Source: JAVBLU01 sp031553225 (GTDB lineage: Bacteria > Bacillota > Clostridia > Christensenellales > UBA1750). Taken from it: 64,000 nucleotides of DNA. The translations under genes and the position numbers were made by a program. Under the pieces are notes generated by a model. It was given only the letters and a program-made list of their open reading frames with translations, was not told the DNA's origin and did no database searches. Location: assembly GCA_031553225.1 (NCBI GenBank), contig JAVBLU010000011.1, positions 1 to 64,000 of the forward strand, in the 5' to 3' direction. Shown here piece after piece: positions 34,302 to 45,996 of this stretch; positions within the stretch are counted from its first letter, which is position 1; every line of letters begins with the position of its first letter.

Positions 34302-35215
34302 GGCCGCTGATCGTCGTGGCCGGGCCCACGGCCTGCGGCAAATCCGACGCGGCGCAGGCCGTTTGCCTGGCGCTGCAAGGCGAGGTGGTGTCCGCCGACG
34401 CTTTTGCGGTATACCGGGGTATGGACGTGGGCACGGCCAAAACACCCCCGGAGGAGCGCCTCGTACCGCACCACATGATCGACGTGGCCGACCCGCGGCA
34501 GGGGTACGACGTGGCGCGCTACCAGGCGGCGGCGCGCGAGGTCATAGCGGATATCCACGGCCGCGGGCGTTTGCCCGTGCTCGTGGGCGGCACGGGCCTG
34601 TTCATCGACGCCGTGCTTTATCCGATGGACTTTTCCGGCGCGTCCTCCGACCCGGGCGTGCGCGCCAGATGGGCGCAATATTTGGAAGAGAAAGGACCGG
34701 CGGCGCTGCACGAAGCGCTGGCGGCGGTGGACCCGGCCTCCGCCGCGCGGCTGCCGGAAGGCGACGTGCGCAGGGTGCTGCGCGCGTTGGAGGTGCACGA
34801 GCTGTCCGGCGCGCCCATGAGTGCGGGGCTGCGCGACTATCGCTCCGCGCCGCGCTACGACGCGCTGTACATGGTGCTTATCCGGCCGCGCGCCGAGCTG
34901 TGCGGCCGTATCGACGGGCGCGTGGACGAGATGATGCGCCGCGGCCTTCTGGAGGAGATACGCGCCTTGCTCGGCGGCGGCGTTTCCCCCGACGCCCGCG
35001 CCATGCAGGCCATCGGCTATAAGGAGCTGGCCGGCCATATCCTGCAGGGGGCGCCGCTTGACGGGTGCGTCGCGGCTGTCAAGCTGGCCACTCGCCGGTA
35101 CGCCAAACGCCAAATGACCTGGTTTCGGCGCGCCGGTTCCATCTTCTTAACCCCTGACGACGACCCGGTGGCCCTTGCGCGCGCATGGATGGCAGGACGG
35201 AGCGGCGCGGGCTGA
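34298..35215 (+). CDS. miaA: tRNA dimethylallyltransferase MiaA
   Basis: A 305-residue enzyme adding a dimethylallyl group to A37 of tRNAs reading UNN codons. P-loop GPTACGKSDAA, catalytic region SADAFAVYRGMDVGTAK, VLVGGTGLFIDAVLY, and the KRQMTWFRR motif near the C-terminus. ATGA overlap with ruvB. A terminator follows at 35264. Confidence 0.96.
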   Translation: MRPLIVVAGPTACGKSDAAQAVCLALQGEVVSADAFAVYRGMDVGTAKTPPEERLVPHHMIDVADPRQGYDVARYQAAAREVIADIHGRGRLPVLVGGTGLFIDAVLYPMDFSGASSDPGVRARWAQYLEEKGPAALHEALAAVDPASAARLPEGDVRRVLRALEVHELSGAPMSAGLRDYRSAPRYDALYMVLIRPRAELCGRIDGRVDEMMRRGLLEEIRALLGGGVSPDARAMQAIGYKELAGHILQGAPLDGCVAAVKLATRRYAKRQMTWFRRAGSIFLTPDDDPVALARAWMAGRSGAG

Positions 35216-35263
35216 GGGCGCACGCCGCCAGCCGTGTGGTGAGAAGGGCACGCCCTTGTGAAC

Positions 35264-35306
35264 AAGCGGCCGCCGCTGCGCAGGTGATTGCGCGCGCGGC
35301 CGTTTT
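35264..35306 (+). terminator. Terminator of ruvCAB-miaA
   Basis: CGGCCGC (35267-35273) pairs with GCGGCCG (35296-35302), extended by A-U/G-U pairs, around a GC-rich loop; TTTT follows at 35303-35306. Confidence 0.7.
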
Positions 35307-35364
35307 CCCTTCGCATGCGCACGCTCGCCTGTCGTCCGGCCAAGGCCTGAAAAAAGTTTTTTTC

Positions 35365-35397
35365 GGTATTGCAAATTTATGCGAAATAACGTATAAT
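35365..35397 (+). promoter_or_regulatory. argC promoter overlapped by an ArgR operator
   Basis: TTGCAA (35369-35374), 17 bp, TATAAT (35392-35397). The segment TATTGCAAATTTATGCGA covers the -35 and spacer and corresponds to the argG operator (28 of 33 positions shared, same spacing). Confidence 0.85.
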
Positions 35398-35428
35398 TAT
35401 TAGTATACGTTTCGGGAGGTTGAGGACG

Positions 35429-36481
35429 ATGGCGACGGGCAAGGTTAAAGCGAGCATCATTGGGGCGACGGGGTACGTGGGCGTGGAACTCACGCGCCTT
35501 CTGTGCATGCATCCGGAGGTATCGCTTGCGCATTTGGTATCGCAAAGCTATGCCGGGCAAAGCATGGCGGACGTATACCCGGCTTTTTCCGGGGTGGTGG
35601 AGGCAAAGCTCTCCGATGCGCCCTACGAGCAGGTGGCGGCCGAGTCCGACGTGATCTTCTGTGCCCTTCCGCACGGCGCATCGGCGCAGGTGGTGGCGCA
35701 GCTGTATGAAAGCGGCAAAGTGGTTGTGGACATGAGCGCCGACTACCGCTACCGCGACGCGGACACCTACGCCGCTTGGTACGGCGCTGCGCATCCGCGC
35801 CCGGAGCTGCTGCAAAAGTCGGTATACGGTTTACCGGAACTTTATGCAAAGGACATTGCCACGGCCAATCTGATCGGCAACCCCGGCTGCTACACCACCT
35901 GCTCCATTTTGGCGCTGCACCCTTTGGTGAAGGCGGGGCTGGTGAAGACGAACGGACTGATCATCGACGCCAAGTCCGGCACCACGGGCGCCGGCCGCGG
36001 GCCCAAGGCGGAGTTTCAGTTTTGCGAGGTGAACGAGGGCCTGCGCGCCTACAGCGTAGCCAAACACCGTCACACAAGCGAAATTGAGCAGGAGCTGTCG
36101 CTGGCGGCGGGCGCGCCGCTGACCGTGCAGTTTACCCCGCACCTGCTGCCCGTCGAGCGCGGCATCTTCGCCACCTGCTACGCCCCCCTTGCGGGAAAGG
36201 CGGCGCACGCCGACCTGCTTGCGGCGTACAGGGAAGCGTACAAGGACGCTCCGTTCGTATATCTATACAAAGAAGGCGCATTGCCCGAGCTAAAGAACGT
36301 GCGCGGCAGCAACTTCTGCCACATCGGTTTTGTAATCGACGGCCGCACGAACAACGTCGTGGTGGTCTCCTGCCTGGACAACATGGTGAAGGGCGCGGCA
36401 GGCCAGGCGGTGCAAAACATGAACATACGCTTTTCCTTTGCGCAGGAGACGGGCCTTAAAACACCCGCTCTGTGCCTATAG
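35429..36481 (+). CDS. argC: N-acetyl-gamma-glutamyl-phosphate reductase
   Basis: A 350-residue NADPH-dependent reductase, third step of arginine synthesis. N-terminal SIIGATGYVGVELTRLL; the catalytic Cys is in GNPGCYTTCSILAL; the HRHTSEIEQEL and TPHLLPVERGIFATCY segments are typical. ATG 35429 follows GGGAGGTTGAGGACG. First gene of the plus-strand arginine operon. Confidence 0.97.
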   Translation: MATGKVKASIIGATGYVGVELTRLLCMHPEVSLAHLVSQSYAGQSMADVYPAFSGVVEAKLSDAPYEQVAAESDVIFCALPHGASAQVVAQLYESGKVVVDMSADYRYRDADTYAAWYGAAHPRPELLQKSVYGLPELYAKDIATANLIGNPGCYTTCSILALHPLVKAGLVKTNGLIIDAKSGTTGAGRGPKAEFQFCEVNEGLRAYSVAKHRHTSEIEQELSLAAGAPLTVQFTPHLLPVERGIFATCYAPLAGKAAHADLLAAYREAYKDAPFVYLYKEGALPELKNVRGSNFCHIGFVIDGRTNNVVVVSCLDNMVKGAAGQAVQNMNIRFSFAQETGLKTPALCL

Positions 36482-36497
36482 AAAGGGGCGGGTCGCC

Positions 36498-37370
36498 GTG
36501 GCCGATTATAAGGACTACATTCAGAAGGCGGACATTCTCATCGAGGCGCTGCCCTATATTCAGCGCTTGAACGGCAAGACCATCGTCATCAAGTACGGCG
36601 GCAACGCCATGGTGGACGAAGCGCTCACCATCAAGATCCTGCAGGACATCACGCTGCTCAAGTACGTGGGCGTCAACCCCATCGTGGTGCACGGCGGCGG
36701 GCCGGAGATCAACAAGCTCCTTTCCGCGCTGCAGATCCCCACGCAGTTTCACAACGGGCTGCGCATCACCGACGAGGCCACCATGGAGGTGGTACAGATG
36801 GTGCTGTGCGGCAAGATCAACAAGGATATCGTATCGCGCTTAAACGCACTGGGCGCTAAGGCGATCGGGCTGTGCGGCAAGGATGCCGAGCTGATCCGCG
36901 TGGTAAAAAAACCCGCCTCCGACGGAGTGGACCTGGGGTATGTGGGGCAGGTGGTCTCCATCAACACGAAGCTGCTGGAGACCCTCTCCCGCGACGAGTA
37001 CATCCCGGTCATTGCCCCCATCGGCGTGGGCGAGGACGGCCACAGCTACAACATCAACGCCGACACCGTGGCCGCGGACATCGCCGCCGCCCTCAAGGCG
37101 GAAAAGCTGATGTTCCTGACGGACGTGGACGGCATCCGAAGGAACGCCAAGGATCCCTCCACTCTCGTCTCGGTCATCTCCATCGCCGAGATTCAGGCCA
37201 TGATCGCCGACGGTTCCATTGACGGCGGCATGATTCCCAAGGTGAAGGGCTGCATCAAGAGCGTGCAGGACGGCGTGAACCGAACCCACATTCTGGACGG
37301 CACGATTCCCCATCCGATCATCCTGGAGATCTTTACGGACAAGGGAATCGGCACCATGGTGACGAAATAA
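36498..37370 (+). CDS. argB: Acetylglutamate kinase
   Basis: A 290-residue amino acid kinase, second step of arginine synthesis. VIKYGGNAMVDE (phosphate loop), VVHGGGPEINKLL, and the C-terminal IDGGMIPKVKGCI. The start is GTG 36498 behind GAAAGGGGCGG, 16 bases after argC. The gene argJ, often found between argC and argB, is absent here. Confidence 0.96.
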   Translation: MADYKDYIQKADILIEALPYIQRLNGKTIVIKYGGNAMVDEALTIKILQDITLLKYVGVNPIVVHGGGPEINKLLSALQIPTQFHNGLRITDEATMEVVQMVLCGKINKDIVSRLNALGAKAIGLCGKDAELIRVVKKPASDGVDLGYVGQVVSINTKLLETLSRDEYIPVIAPIGVGEDGHSYNINADTVAADIAAALKAEKLMFLTDVDGIRRNAKDPSTLVSVISIAEIQAMIADGSIDGGMIPKVKGCIKSVQDGVNRTHILDGTIPHPIILEIFTDKGIGTMVTK

Positions 37371-37474
37371 CAAGGCCGGAACCTTTGCCCGCCATGCGGC
37401 TGGTCGGCCGTATCCGTTGGCGCCGGGGCGGCGGCAGAAAAACAGAAGCGCGCGCAGTGTGAGGAGGGTTTTTC

Positions 37475-38914
37475 ATGGCGGTGTTGAACGACAAGGATTT
37501 CGCCGACAAGGTGTACGGCTGCTGGATCGGCAAGAACATTGGCGGTACGCTGGGCACGCCCTTTGAGGGCCGTCAGGAACTGCTCGACGTTACGGACTTC
37601 CACTCCCCCTCCGGCAAACCCCTGGCCAACGACGACCTGGACCTGCAGCTCATCTGGCTGAAGGCCCTGGAAGACCGCGGGCCGCTGGGCGTGAACGAGC
37701 GGGTGTTGGGCGAGTACTGGCTCAACTTCATCCCTCCGCACTGGAACGAGTACGGCATCGGCAAATCGAACATGAAGGGCGGGCTGCTGCCCCCCATCAG
37801 CGGCGATTACAAAAATGACTGGAAGCATTCAAACGGCGCATGGATCCGCTCGGAAATTTGGGCCTGCGTGGCCCCGGGTTGCCCGGACATCGCCACGAAG
37901 TATGCCTGGTACGACGCGGTGGTGGACCACGGCGGCGGCGAGGGCACCTTTGCGGAGCTCTTCACCGCGGCCGTGGAGAGCGCGGCCTTTGTGGAAAGCG
38001 ACCGCGACAAGCTGATTGCCATCGGGCTCTCCCGCATCCCGCCCAACTGCCGCGTGGCCCGCTCGCTGCACATCGCCCTGGACGCTTATGCCGCGGGCAA
38101 AACGTGGCAGGAGGCCCGGCGCATGGTGCTGGAGGATTCCGCGGACCTCGGGTGGTTCCAGGCGCCAGGGAACGTGGCGTTCATGCTGATCGGCTGGCTG
38201 TACGGCGAGGGCGACTTCAAGAAATCGCTGCTCATCGCCACCTCCTGCGGGGACGACACGGACTGCACCGCCGCCACGATCGGCTCCATTTTGGGCATCC
38301 TGTGCGGCGCGTCGGGTATTCCGGCCGATTGGAAGAAGTACATCGGCGACGACATCGTGTCCGTGGCCATCGACCGCGGGTCCTGGCACGCCGTGCCCAA
38401 AACCTGCCGCGAGCTCACCGAGCGCGTCATCCGCATGACCCCGCAGGTGCTCGCCGCGCACCGCGCGCCCATCAGTTTGTCGGGCAAGGCCACCGACCTT
38501 TCGGATTTTGACTGGGCAGGCCTGACCGGCGGGGAGGCCGCGGGGCTGCTCATGCGCAAGTCGGGCATGACGGTGTCCTTCGATTTCATTCACACCGCCG
38601 CCGAGCTCGCCTACTCGTCCGTATCCGTGCAGCCAGGGCAGAGCGTTAGCCTCACCCTCACCCTGCGCAACCTGATGCCCGACCCGCGCCACATCGACAT
38701 CTGCTACCACTTCGACGAGGCCGTTACGCTCCTGAAGGCCCCGCAGCGCGTGGTGCTCAAGCACCGCAACATGATCGATCCGGGCTTCGTCGCCTTCGAT
38801 ATCGAGCTGAGCGTGGCGGACTTTGCGCCCCCCGCCATCCGCGGCATTATCGAGCTGATCGCCCCCGGCAGGCCCAGCGTCGGCCTCATCCCCGTGCTGT
38901 TGCTCAGCGATTAA
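37475..38914 (+). CDS. ADP-ribosylglycohydrolase-family protein inside the arginine operon
   Basis: A 479-residue protein. Residues 1-330 match the ADP-ribosylglycohydrolase fold: GCWIGKNIGGTLGTPFEG at the N-terminus, an Asp pair in ANDDLDLQL, and the metal-binding SCGDDTDCTAATIGSILG near residue 260. Residues 360-479 form a separate beta-rich domain with no identity I recognise. The family removes ADP-ribose from proteins or small molecules; several members act on other N-glycosides, so the substrate is open. GAGGAGGG precedes ATG 37475. It lies between argB and argD on the same strand without a terminator, so it is probably cotranscribed. Confidence 0.8.
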   Translation: MAVLNDKDFADKVYGCWIGKNIGGTLGTPFEGRQELLDVTDFHSPSGKPLANDDLDLQLIWLKALEDRGPLGVNERVLGEYWLNFIPPHWNEYGIGKSNMKGGLLPPISGDYKNDWKHSNGAWIRSEIWACVAPGCPDIATKYAWYDAVVDHGGGEGTFAELFTAAVESAAFVESDRDKLIAIGLSRIPPNCRVARSLHIALDAYAAGKTWQEARRMVLEDSADLGWFQAPGNVAFMLIGWLYGEGDFKKSLLIATSCGDDTDCTAATIGSILGILCGASGIPADWKKYIGDDIVSVAIDRGSWHAVPKTCRELTERVIRMTPQVLAAHRAPISLSGKATDLSDFDWAGLTGGEAAGLLMRKSGMTVSFDFIHTAAELAYSSVSVQPGQSVSLTLTLRNLMPDPRHIDICYHFDEAVTLLKAPQRVVLKHRNMIDPGFVAFDIELSVADFAPPAIRGIIELIAPGRPSVGLIPVLLLSD

Positions 38915-38959
38915 TGCGCCCGAATGGCGCCTCATCCTTCCGTGTGCGAGGTGTTTATC

Positions 38960-40144
38960 ATGTCCGAATTGATGAAGATGGACGAAGCCTACATGATGCC
39001 AACGTTTGTGGGCATCCGTTTGGCCGCGCTGTCCAAAGCCGAGGGCTGCTACGTATGGGACGACCAGGGCAAGCGATACGCCGATTTTCTGGCGGGCATC
39101 GCCACCGTCGCCCTGGGGCACTGCCACCCCGGCGTGCGCGCTGCGCTCATCGAGCAGTCCGGGCTGTTGTGGCACGGTTCCAACTACTTCGTGAGCGGCC
39201 CGCAGGCCCGGTTGGCCCAGGCGCTCACCAAAGCTACGGGATATGAGCGCGCGTTCTTCGGCAATTCCGGCACCGAGGCAAACGAGGGGGCCGTCAAACT
39301 GGCGCGCAAGTACTTCTACGAGAAGGGCGAGCCCCGCTTTGGCGTCATCACCTGCAGCGGTTCCTTTCACGGCCGCACGCTGGCCATGGTGGCCGCCACG
39401 GCCCAGCCCAAGTATCAAAAGCCCTATCATCCTCTGCCCGAAGGCTTTGTGAACGTGCCCTACGGCGACGCGGACGTGCTGCGCCGCGCCATCGGCCCTG
39501 CGACGGCCGCCGTCATGCTGGAGCCCATGCAGGGGGAAAACGGCGTGATCGACCCGGGCGAGCAGTACCTGCGCGAGGTGCGCGCCATTTGTGACCAGGC
39601 GGGCATCCTGCTCATCTTTGACGAGGTGCAAAGCGGCATGGGCCGTACGGGCAGGATGCTCTGCCAGGAGCACGCCGGCGTACGCGCGGACATCACCACG
39701 CTTGCCAAAGCGCTGGGCAACGGCTTTCCCATCGGCGCGATCCTGGCCAGGGAGAGCGTGGCTCAGGCGTTCAAGCCCGGCGATCACGGCACCACCTTTG
39801 GCGGCAACGCCCTTGCCTGCGCCGCTGCGTGCGCGGTGCTTAAGATCATGTGCGACGAGCAAATCCCCCAGCGCGCGGCGCGCGTGGGCGCGGCCTTCCT
39901 GCAGCGGCTTACGGCCATCGCCGCCGCGCGGCCGGACGTGTGCGTGGAAGCGCGCGGCCGCGGCCTGCTGCTCGGCCTGCAGTTGAAGGCCGAGGTGGAC
40001 GGCAAGGCGATCGTGCACCGCATGATGGACCGCGGTTTCATCATCAACCTGGCCGGAAACAACACGCTGCGTTTCGTGCCGCCCCTTGTGGTGCCCGAAG
40101 AGCTCATCTGCGAAATGACGGACGCTCTTTGCGCCTGCCTGTAA
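38960..40144 (+). CDS. argD: Acetylornithine aminotransferase
   Basis: A 394-residue class III PLP aminotransferase. FLAGIATVALGHCHPG at the N-terminus, FGNSGTEANEGAVKLAR, LIFDEVQSGMGRTG, and the PLP Lys in ITTLAKALGNGFPIGA. It converts N-acetylglutamate semialdehyde to N-acetylornithine. ATG 38960 follows GAGGTG; an upstream ATG at 38924 lacks a ribosome site. Confidence 0.94.
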   Translation: MSELMKMDEAYMMPTFVGIRLAALSKAEGCYVWDDQGKRYADFLAGIATVALGHCHPGVRAALIEQSGLLWHGSNYFVSGPQARLAQALTKATGYERAFFGNSGTEANEGAVKLARKYFYEKGEPRFGVITCSGSFHGRTLAMVAATAQPKYQKPYHPLPEGFVNVPYGDADVLRRAIGPATAAVMLEPMQGENGVIDPGEQYLREVRAICDQAGILLIFDEVQSGMGRTGRMLCQEHAGVRADITTLAKALGNGFPIGAILARESVAQAFKPGDHGTTFGGNALACAAACAVLKIMCDEQIPQRAARVGAAFLQRLTAIAAARPDVCVEARGRGLLLGLQLKAEVDGKAIVHRMMDRGFIINLAGNNTLRFVPPLVVPEELICEMTDALCACL

Positions 40145-40172
40145 CCTCATCCTGATATATGGGGGCTTCCCT

Positions 40173-41168
40173 TTGACTGCTACATTGGTCCTACAAGACG
40201 GTACTGCCTTTCGGGGGACGCATTTCGGCGCGCTGGGCGCGGCGTCCGGACCGGTGCTCTTCCACACGGGCGGCACGGCCGCCCTGCGCAGCCTGGCCGA
40301 TCCGGAGGGCGCAGGGCACATCCTGTGCATGACCTTCCCGCTGATTGGCAACACCGGCGCGACGCAGGAGGAGATGGCCGCCCCGGCCTTTGCGCGCGGG
40401 TTGATTGCGCGCGAGGCCTGCGGCGCGCCTTCGCACTACGAATGCGCCGGCACGCTGAACGATTACTGCAAAAAGGCCGGCGTTGTGGGCCTCTGCGAGA
40501 TCGACACGCGCGCCCTAACGCGCCACATCCGCGATCATGGCGTGCAGAGCGGTACGATCGCCAGCGAGGGCGCCGCCGTGGGAAACGGCGCCCCCTTGCC
40601 TGTGCCCGGCGCTTCCGGGCGCTATGAGCTGCCCGGCGACGGGCCGCGCCTGGCCGTGCTGGACGGCTGCGCCCAGCCTTGGCTTTTGCGCGCGCTCAAA
40701 AGCGGCCTGCAGGGCGCGCACCTCGTCGTGCTGCCCGCAGGGGACGCCGCCGCCGCTCTTGCCTGCGGCGCGCAGGGCGTAGTGGCCCTGGGCGATGCGC
40801 AGGTGACGGGCGTTCTTGGCAAGCTTCCGCTGCTGTGCATCGGCGCGGCGGCCCGCGCCCTGGGAAGGGAAGCTGGTTTTCAGGAGCGGGCCCTCGCCGC
40901 GCCGCACTTGGGCGCGCAACCCGTGCGCGACATTGCCCGCGGCCGGGTATACCCGGCGGACGAGTACCGGCTTTGGTCGCTTTTTGCCGAGCCGGCATCG
41001 GCGCAGGTGACGCACAGGCACGTGAACGACGCGGAGGTGGAGGGCTTTGCCCTGCCGGGCCGCCGCGCGCTGGCCGTTTGTTTCCGGCCCTCGCCGGATC
41101 CGGCGGACGACGGCGCGGTGTACGGGCAGTTCCTTCAATTATTAGGCGCACAGGGAAAGGGGGCGTAG
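40173..41168 (+). CDS. carA: Carbamoyl-phosphate synthase small subunit (CarA) with degenerate glutaminase site
   Basis: A 331-residue CarA homologue, shorter than usual (about 360-380). The N-terminal domain is recognisable: LVLQDGTAFRG, FPLIGNTGA, VGLCEIDTRALTRHIRDHG. The C-terminal class I glutaminase domain is eroded. The nucleophile region (family GICLGHQ) reads LLCIGAA, keeping Cys222 but losing His-Gln. The catalytic His and Glu (family HPE) are replaced in CFRPSPDP by Arg305 and Ser307. The NGPGDP loop is missing. So it probably cannot hydrolyse glutamine by the normal triad. It may support ammonia-dependent synthesis or act as a structural subunit. The start is TTG 40173 behind GGGGG; carB follows after two bases. 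Confidence 0.85.
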   Translation: MTATLVLQDGTAFRGTHFGALGAASGPVLFHTGGTAALRSLADPEGAGHILCMTFPLIGNTGATQEEMAAPAFARGLIAREACGAPSHYECAGTLNDYCKKAGVVGLCEIDTRALTRHIRDHGVQSGTIASEGAAVGNGAPLPVPGASGRYELPGDGPRLAVLDGCAQPWLLRALKSGLQGAHLVVLPAGDAAAALACGAQGVVALGDAQVTGVLGKLPLLCIGAAARALGREAGFQERALAAPHLGAQPVRDIARGRVYPADEYRLWSLFAEPASAQVTHRHVNDAEVEGFALPGRRALAVCFRPSPDPADDGAVYGQFLQLLGAQGKGA

Positions 41169-41170
41169 CA

Positions 41171-44371
<3,201 letters not shown>

Positions 44372-44414
44372 TGGAGAGCGGCGGTCGCGCGCCGCATGAT
44401 GGAGGAAGCAAGGA

Positions 44415-45401
44415 ATGGCACAGGTAAATTTATACAAATACAAACAGGAAGCGCCGTTTGCGCAGCGTAACCTGCTTTCCCTGGCCGAGTGGTCGGGCGA
44501 GGACATACGCCACTGTTTGGCCGTGGCTCTTAAGATTAAGAACATGGGGCGGGGGAGCAAGCAGGCCGTTATGCTGGCCGGACGCTCGCTTGCGATGATT
44601 TTCGCCAAGCCCTCCCTGCGCACGCGCGTCTCCTTCGAGATCGGCGTGATGCAGCTGGGCGGGCACGCCATGGTTATGACGGAGGCCGAGATGGGCCTTG
44701 GCAAGCGCGAGTCCGTCAGCGACATCGCCAAAGTGCTCTCGCGCATGGTGGACGGCATCATGATCCGCACCTTCGCCCAGAAGACCGCCGAAGACCTGGC
44801 GAAGTACGGTTCGGTTCCGGTCATCAACGGCCTGACGGACGAGGAGCATCCCTGCCAGGCGCTGGCCGATTTGATGACCGTGTACGAAAAAAAGAACACC
44901 TTTGAGAACGTGAAGTTCGCCTTCATTGGCGATGGCAACAACGTGGCGCACTCGCTGATGTACGCCTGCAGCAAGCTGGGCGTGGATCTTGCGGTGGCCC
45001 ATGCGCCCGGCTACGCGCCAAGCGAGGCGGTGACCCGCCATGCCAAGCAGTTCGCGCAGGACGCGCACAGCCAGCTGGTGGTGACCACAAACCCGGCCGC
45101 GGCCGCGCGCAACGCCGACGTGATCTACACGGACGTGTTCACCTCCATGGGCCAAGAGGCCGAGAGCGAACAGCGCCTGCGCGCGTTTGCGTCCTACAAG
45201 GTGACCGACGAGCTCATGGGCATGGCCAAGCCGGACGCCATGTTCCTGCACTGCTTGCCCGCCCACCGCGGCGAGGAGGTGGATGCGTCCGTCATCGACG
45301 GCGGCAAATCCGCGGTGTTCGATCAGGCCGAGAACCGCATGCACGCACAAAAGGCCGTTCTTGCCATGCTGCTGGGAGGTATGACCATTGGACGCATCTA
45401 A
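44415..45401 (+). CDS. argF: Ornithine carbamoyltransferase
   Basis: A 328-residue transferase. Carbamoyl-phosphate motif KPSLRTRVSFE, HPCQALADLMT, and the ornithine-specific FLHCLPAHRGEEV. It converts ornithine and carbamoyl phosphate to citrulline. AGGAAGCAAGG precedes ATG 44415. Its end overlaps the GNAT gene by 14 bases. Confidence 0.96.
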   Translation: MAQVNLYKYKQEAPFAQRNLLSLAEWSGEDIRHCLAVALKIKNMGRGSKQAVMLAGRSLAMIFAKPSLRTRVSFEIGVMQLGGHAMVMTEAEMGLGKRESVSDIAKVLSRMVDGIMIRTFAQKTAEDLAKYGSVPVINGLTDEEHPCQALADLMTVYEKKNTFENVKFAFIGDGNNVAHSLMYACSKLGVDLAVAHAPGYAPSEAVTRHAKQFAQDAHSQLVVTTNPAAAARNADVIYTDVFTSMGQEAESEQRLRAFASYKVTDELMGMAKPDAMFLHCLPAHRGEEVDASVIDGGKSAVFDQAENRMHAQKAVLAMLLGGMTIGRI

Positions 45402-45906
45402 CGTGCAGGTTCGCCGCGCCGCGCCCGCCGACGTGCCCGCCCTGTTTGAGATCACCAAGGAAGCTTTCCGCCAGTACGCGGCCGAGCTCGGCCTCCCGGA
45501 CCGCGTGACGGCGCTGAAGGAGACCACGGCCGATATCGCCCGGGAGTTGGCGAGCAAGCGCGTGTATATCGCCACGCTGGACGGGGAGCCGGTGGGTTCC
45601 GTGCGCGTGGAGGTGGTCGGCGGCATCGGCTACATCACCCGCTTCGGCGTAAAGCTGGCCGCGCAGGGGTGCGGGGTCGGCCGCATCATGCTGGACGCGG
45701 TGAAGAGCGACGCACGGGCCTTGGGCATCCACCTGCTGGCCCTGCACACCGCCACGCGCATGTTCACCCAGATGCGCTTTTATTACGCCAACGGCTTCTA
45801 CGTTCATTCCACAAGGAACGAGCGCGGATACATCCGCGGGCTGCTGCTGTGCGATCTTTCGCCCGAGGCAGCCGGCGTGGACCTGCGGCCGGTGTGGGAT
45901 TATTAG
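45388..45906 (+). CDS. GNAT acetyltransferase, last gene of the arginine operon
   Basis: A 172-residue GNAT protein: start VQVRRAAPADVPALFEIT, acetyl-CoA loop AAQGCGVGRIMLDAVK, and FYYANGFYVHSTRNERGY at the C-terminal end. The start is TTG 45388, seven bases after GGGAGGT, overlapping argF, so translation is coupled. Position suggests an arginine role; since no argA or argJ is in the window, a short-form N-acetylglutamate synthase is conceivable, but the sequence is not specific enough to claim it. Confidence 0.75.
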   Translation: MDASNVQVRRAAPADVPALFEITKEAFRQYAAELGLPDRVTALKETTADIARELASKRVYIATLDGEPVGSVRVEVVGGIGYITRFGVKLAAQGCGVGRIMLDAVKSDARALGIHLLALHTATRMFTQMRFYYANGFYVHSTRNERGYIRGLLLCDLSPEAAGVDLRPVWDY

Positions 45907-45929
45907 GCGCATACGCGCCGCCCGGAATG

Positions 45930-45985
45930 AACAACCGTCAAAGGCACGGCGCTCGTCAGGAGCCGCCGTGCCTTTGACGGTTGTT
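45930..45985. terminator. Bidirectional terminator with a 22-bp perfect stem
   Basis: The arm at 45930-45951 (AACAACCGTCAAAGGCACGG and two more bases) pairs perfectly over 22 bp with 45964-45985. It separates the convergent arginine operon and the PhnP-like gene. The stem begins with AA and ends with TT, giving short T-runs on both strands. Confidence 0.85.
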
Positions 45986-45996
45986 TGGCGATGCCG

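Noticed and set aside
37829..40354. Minus-strand open frame of 841 codons opposite the glycohydrolase and argD
   Set aside because: It spans two genes and their gap on the other strand, which a real gene would hardly do, and shows no domain.
40679..41170. N-terminal extension of carB overlapping carA
   Set aside because: The frame is open but low-complexity Arg/Gly; CarB homology starts at ATG 41171.
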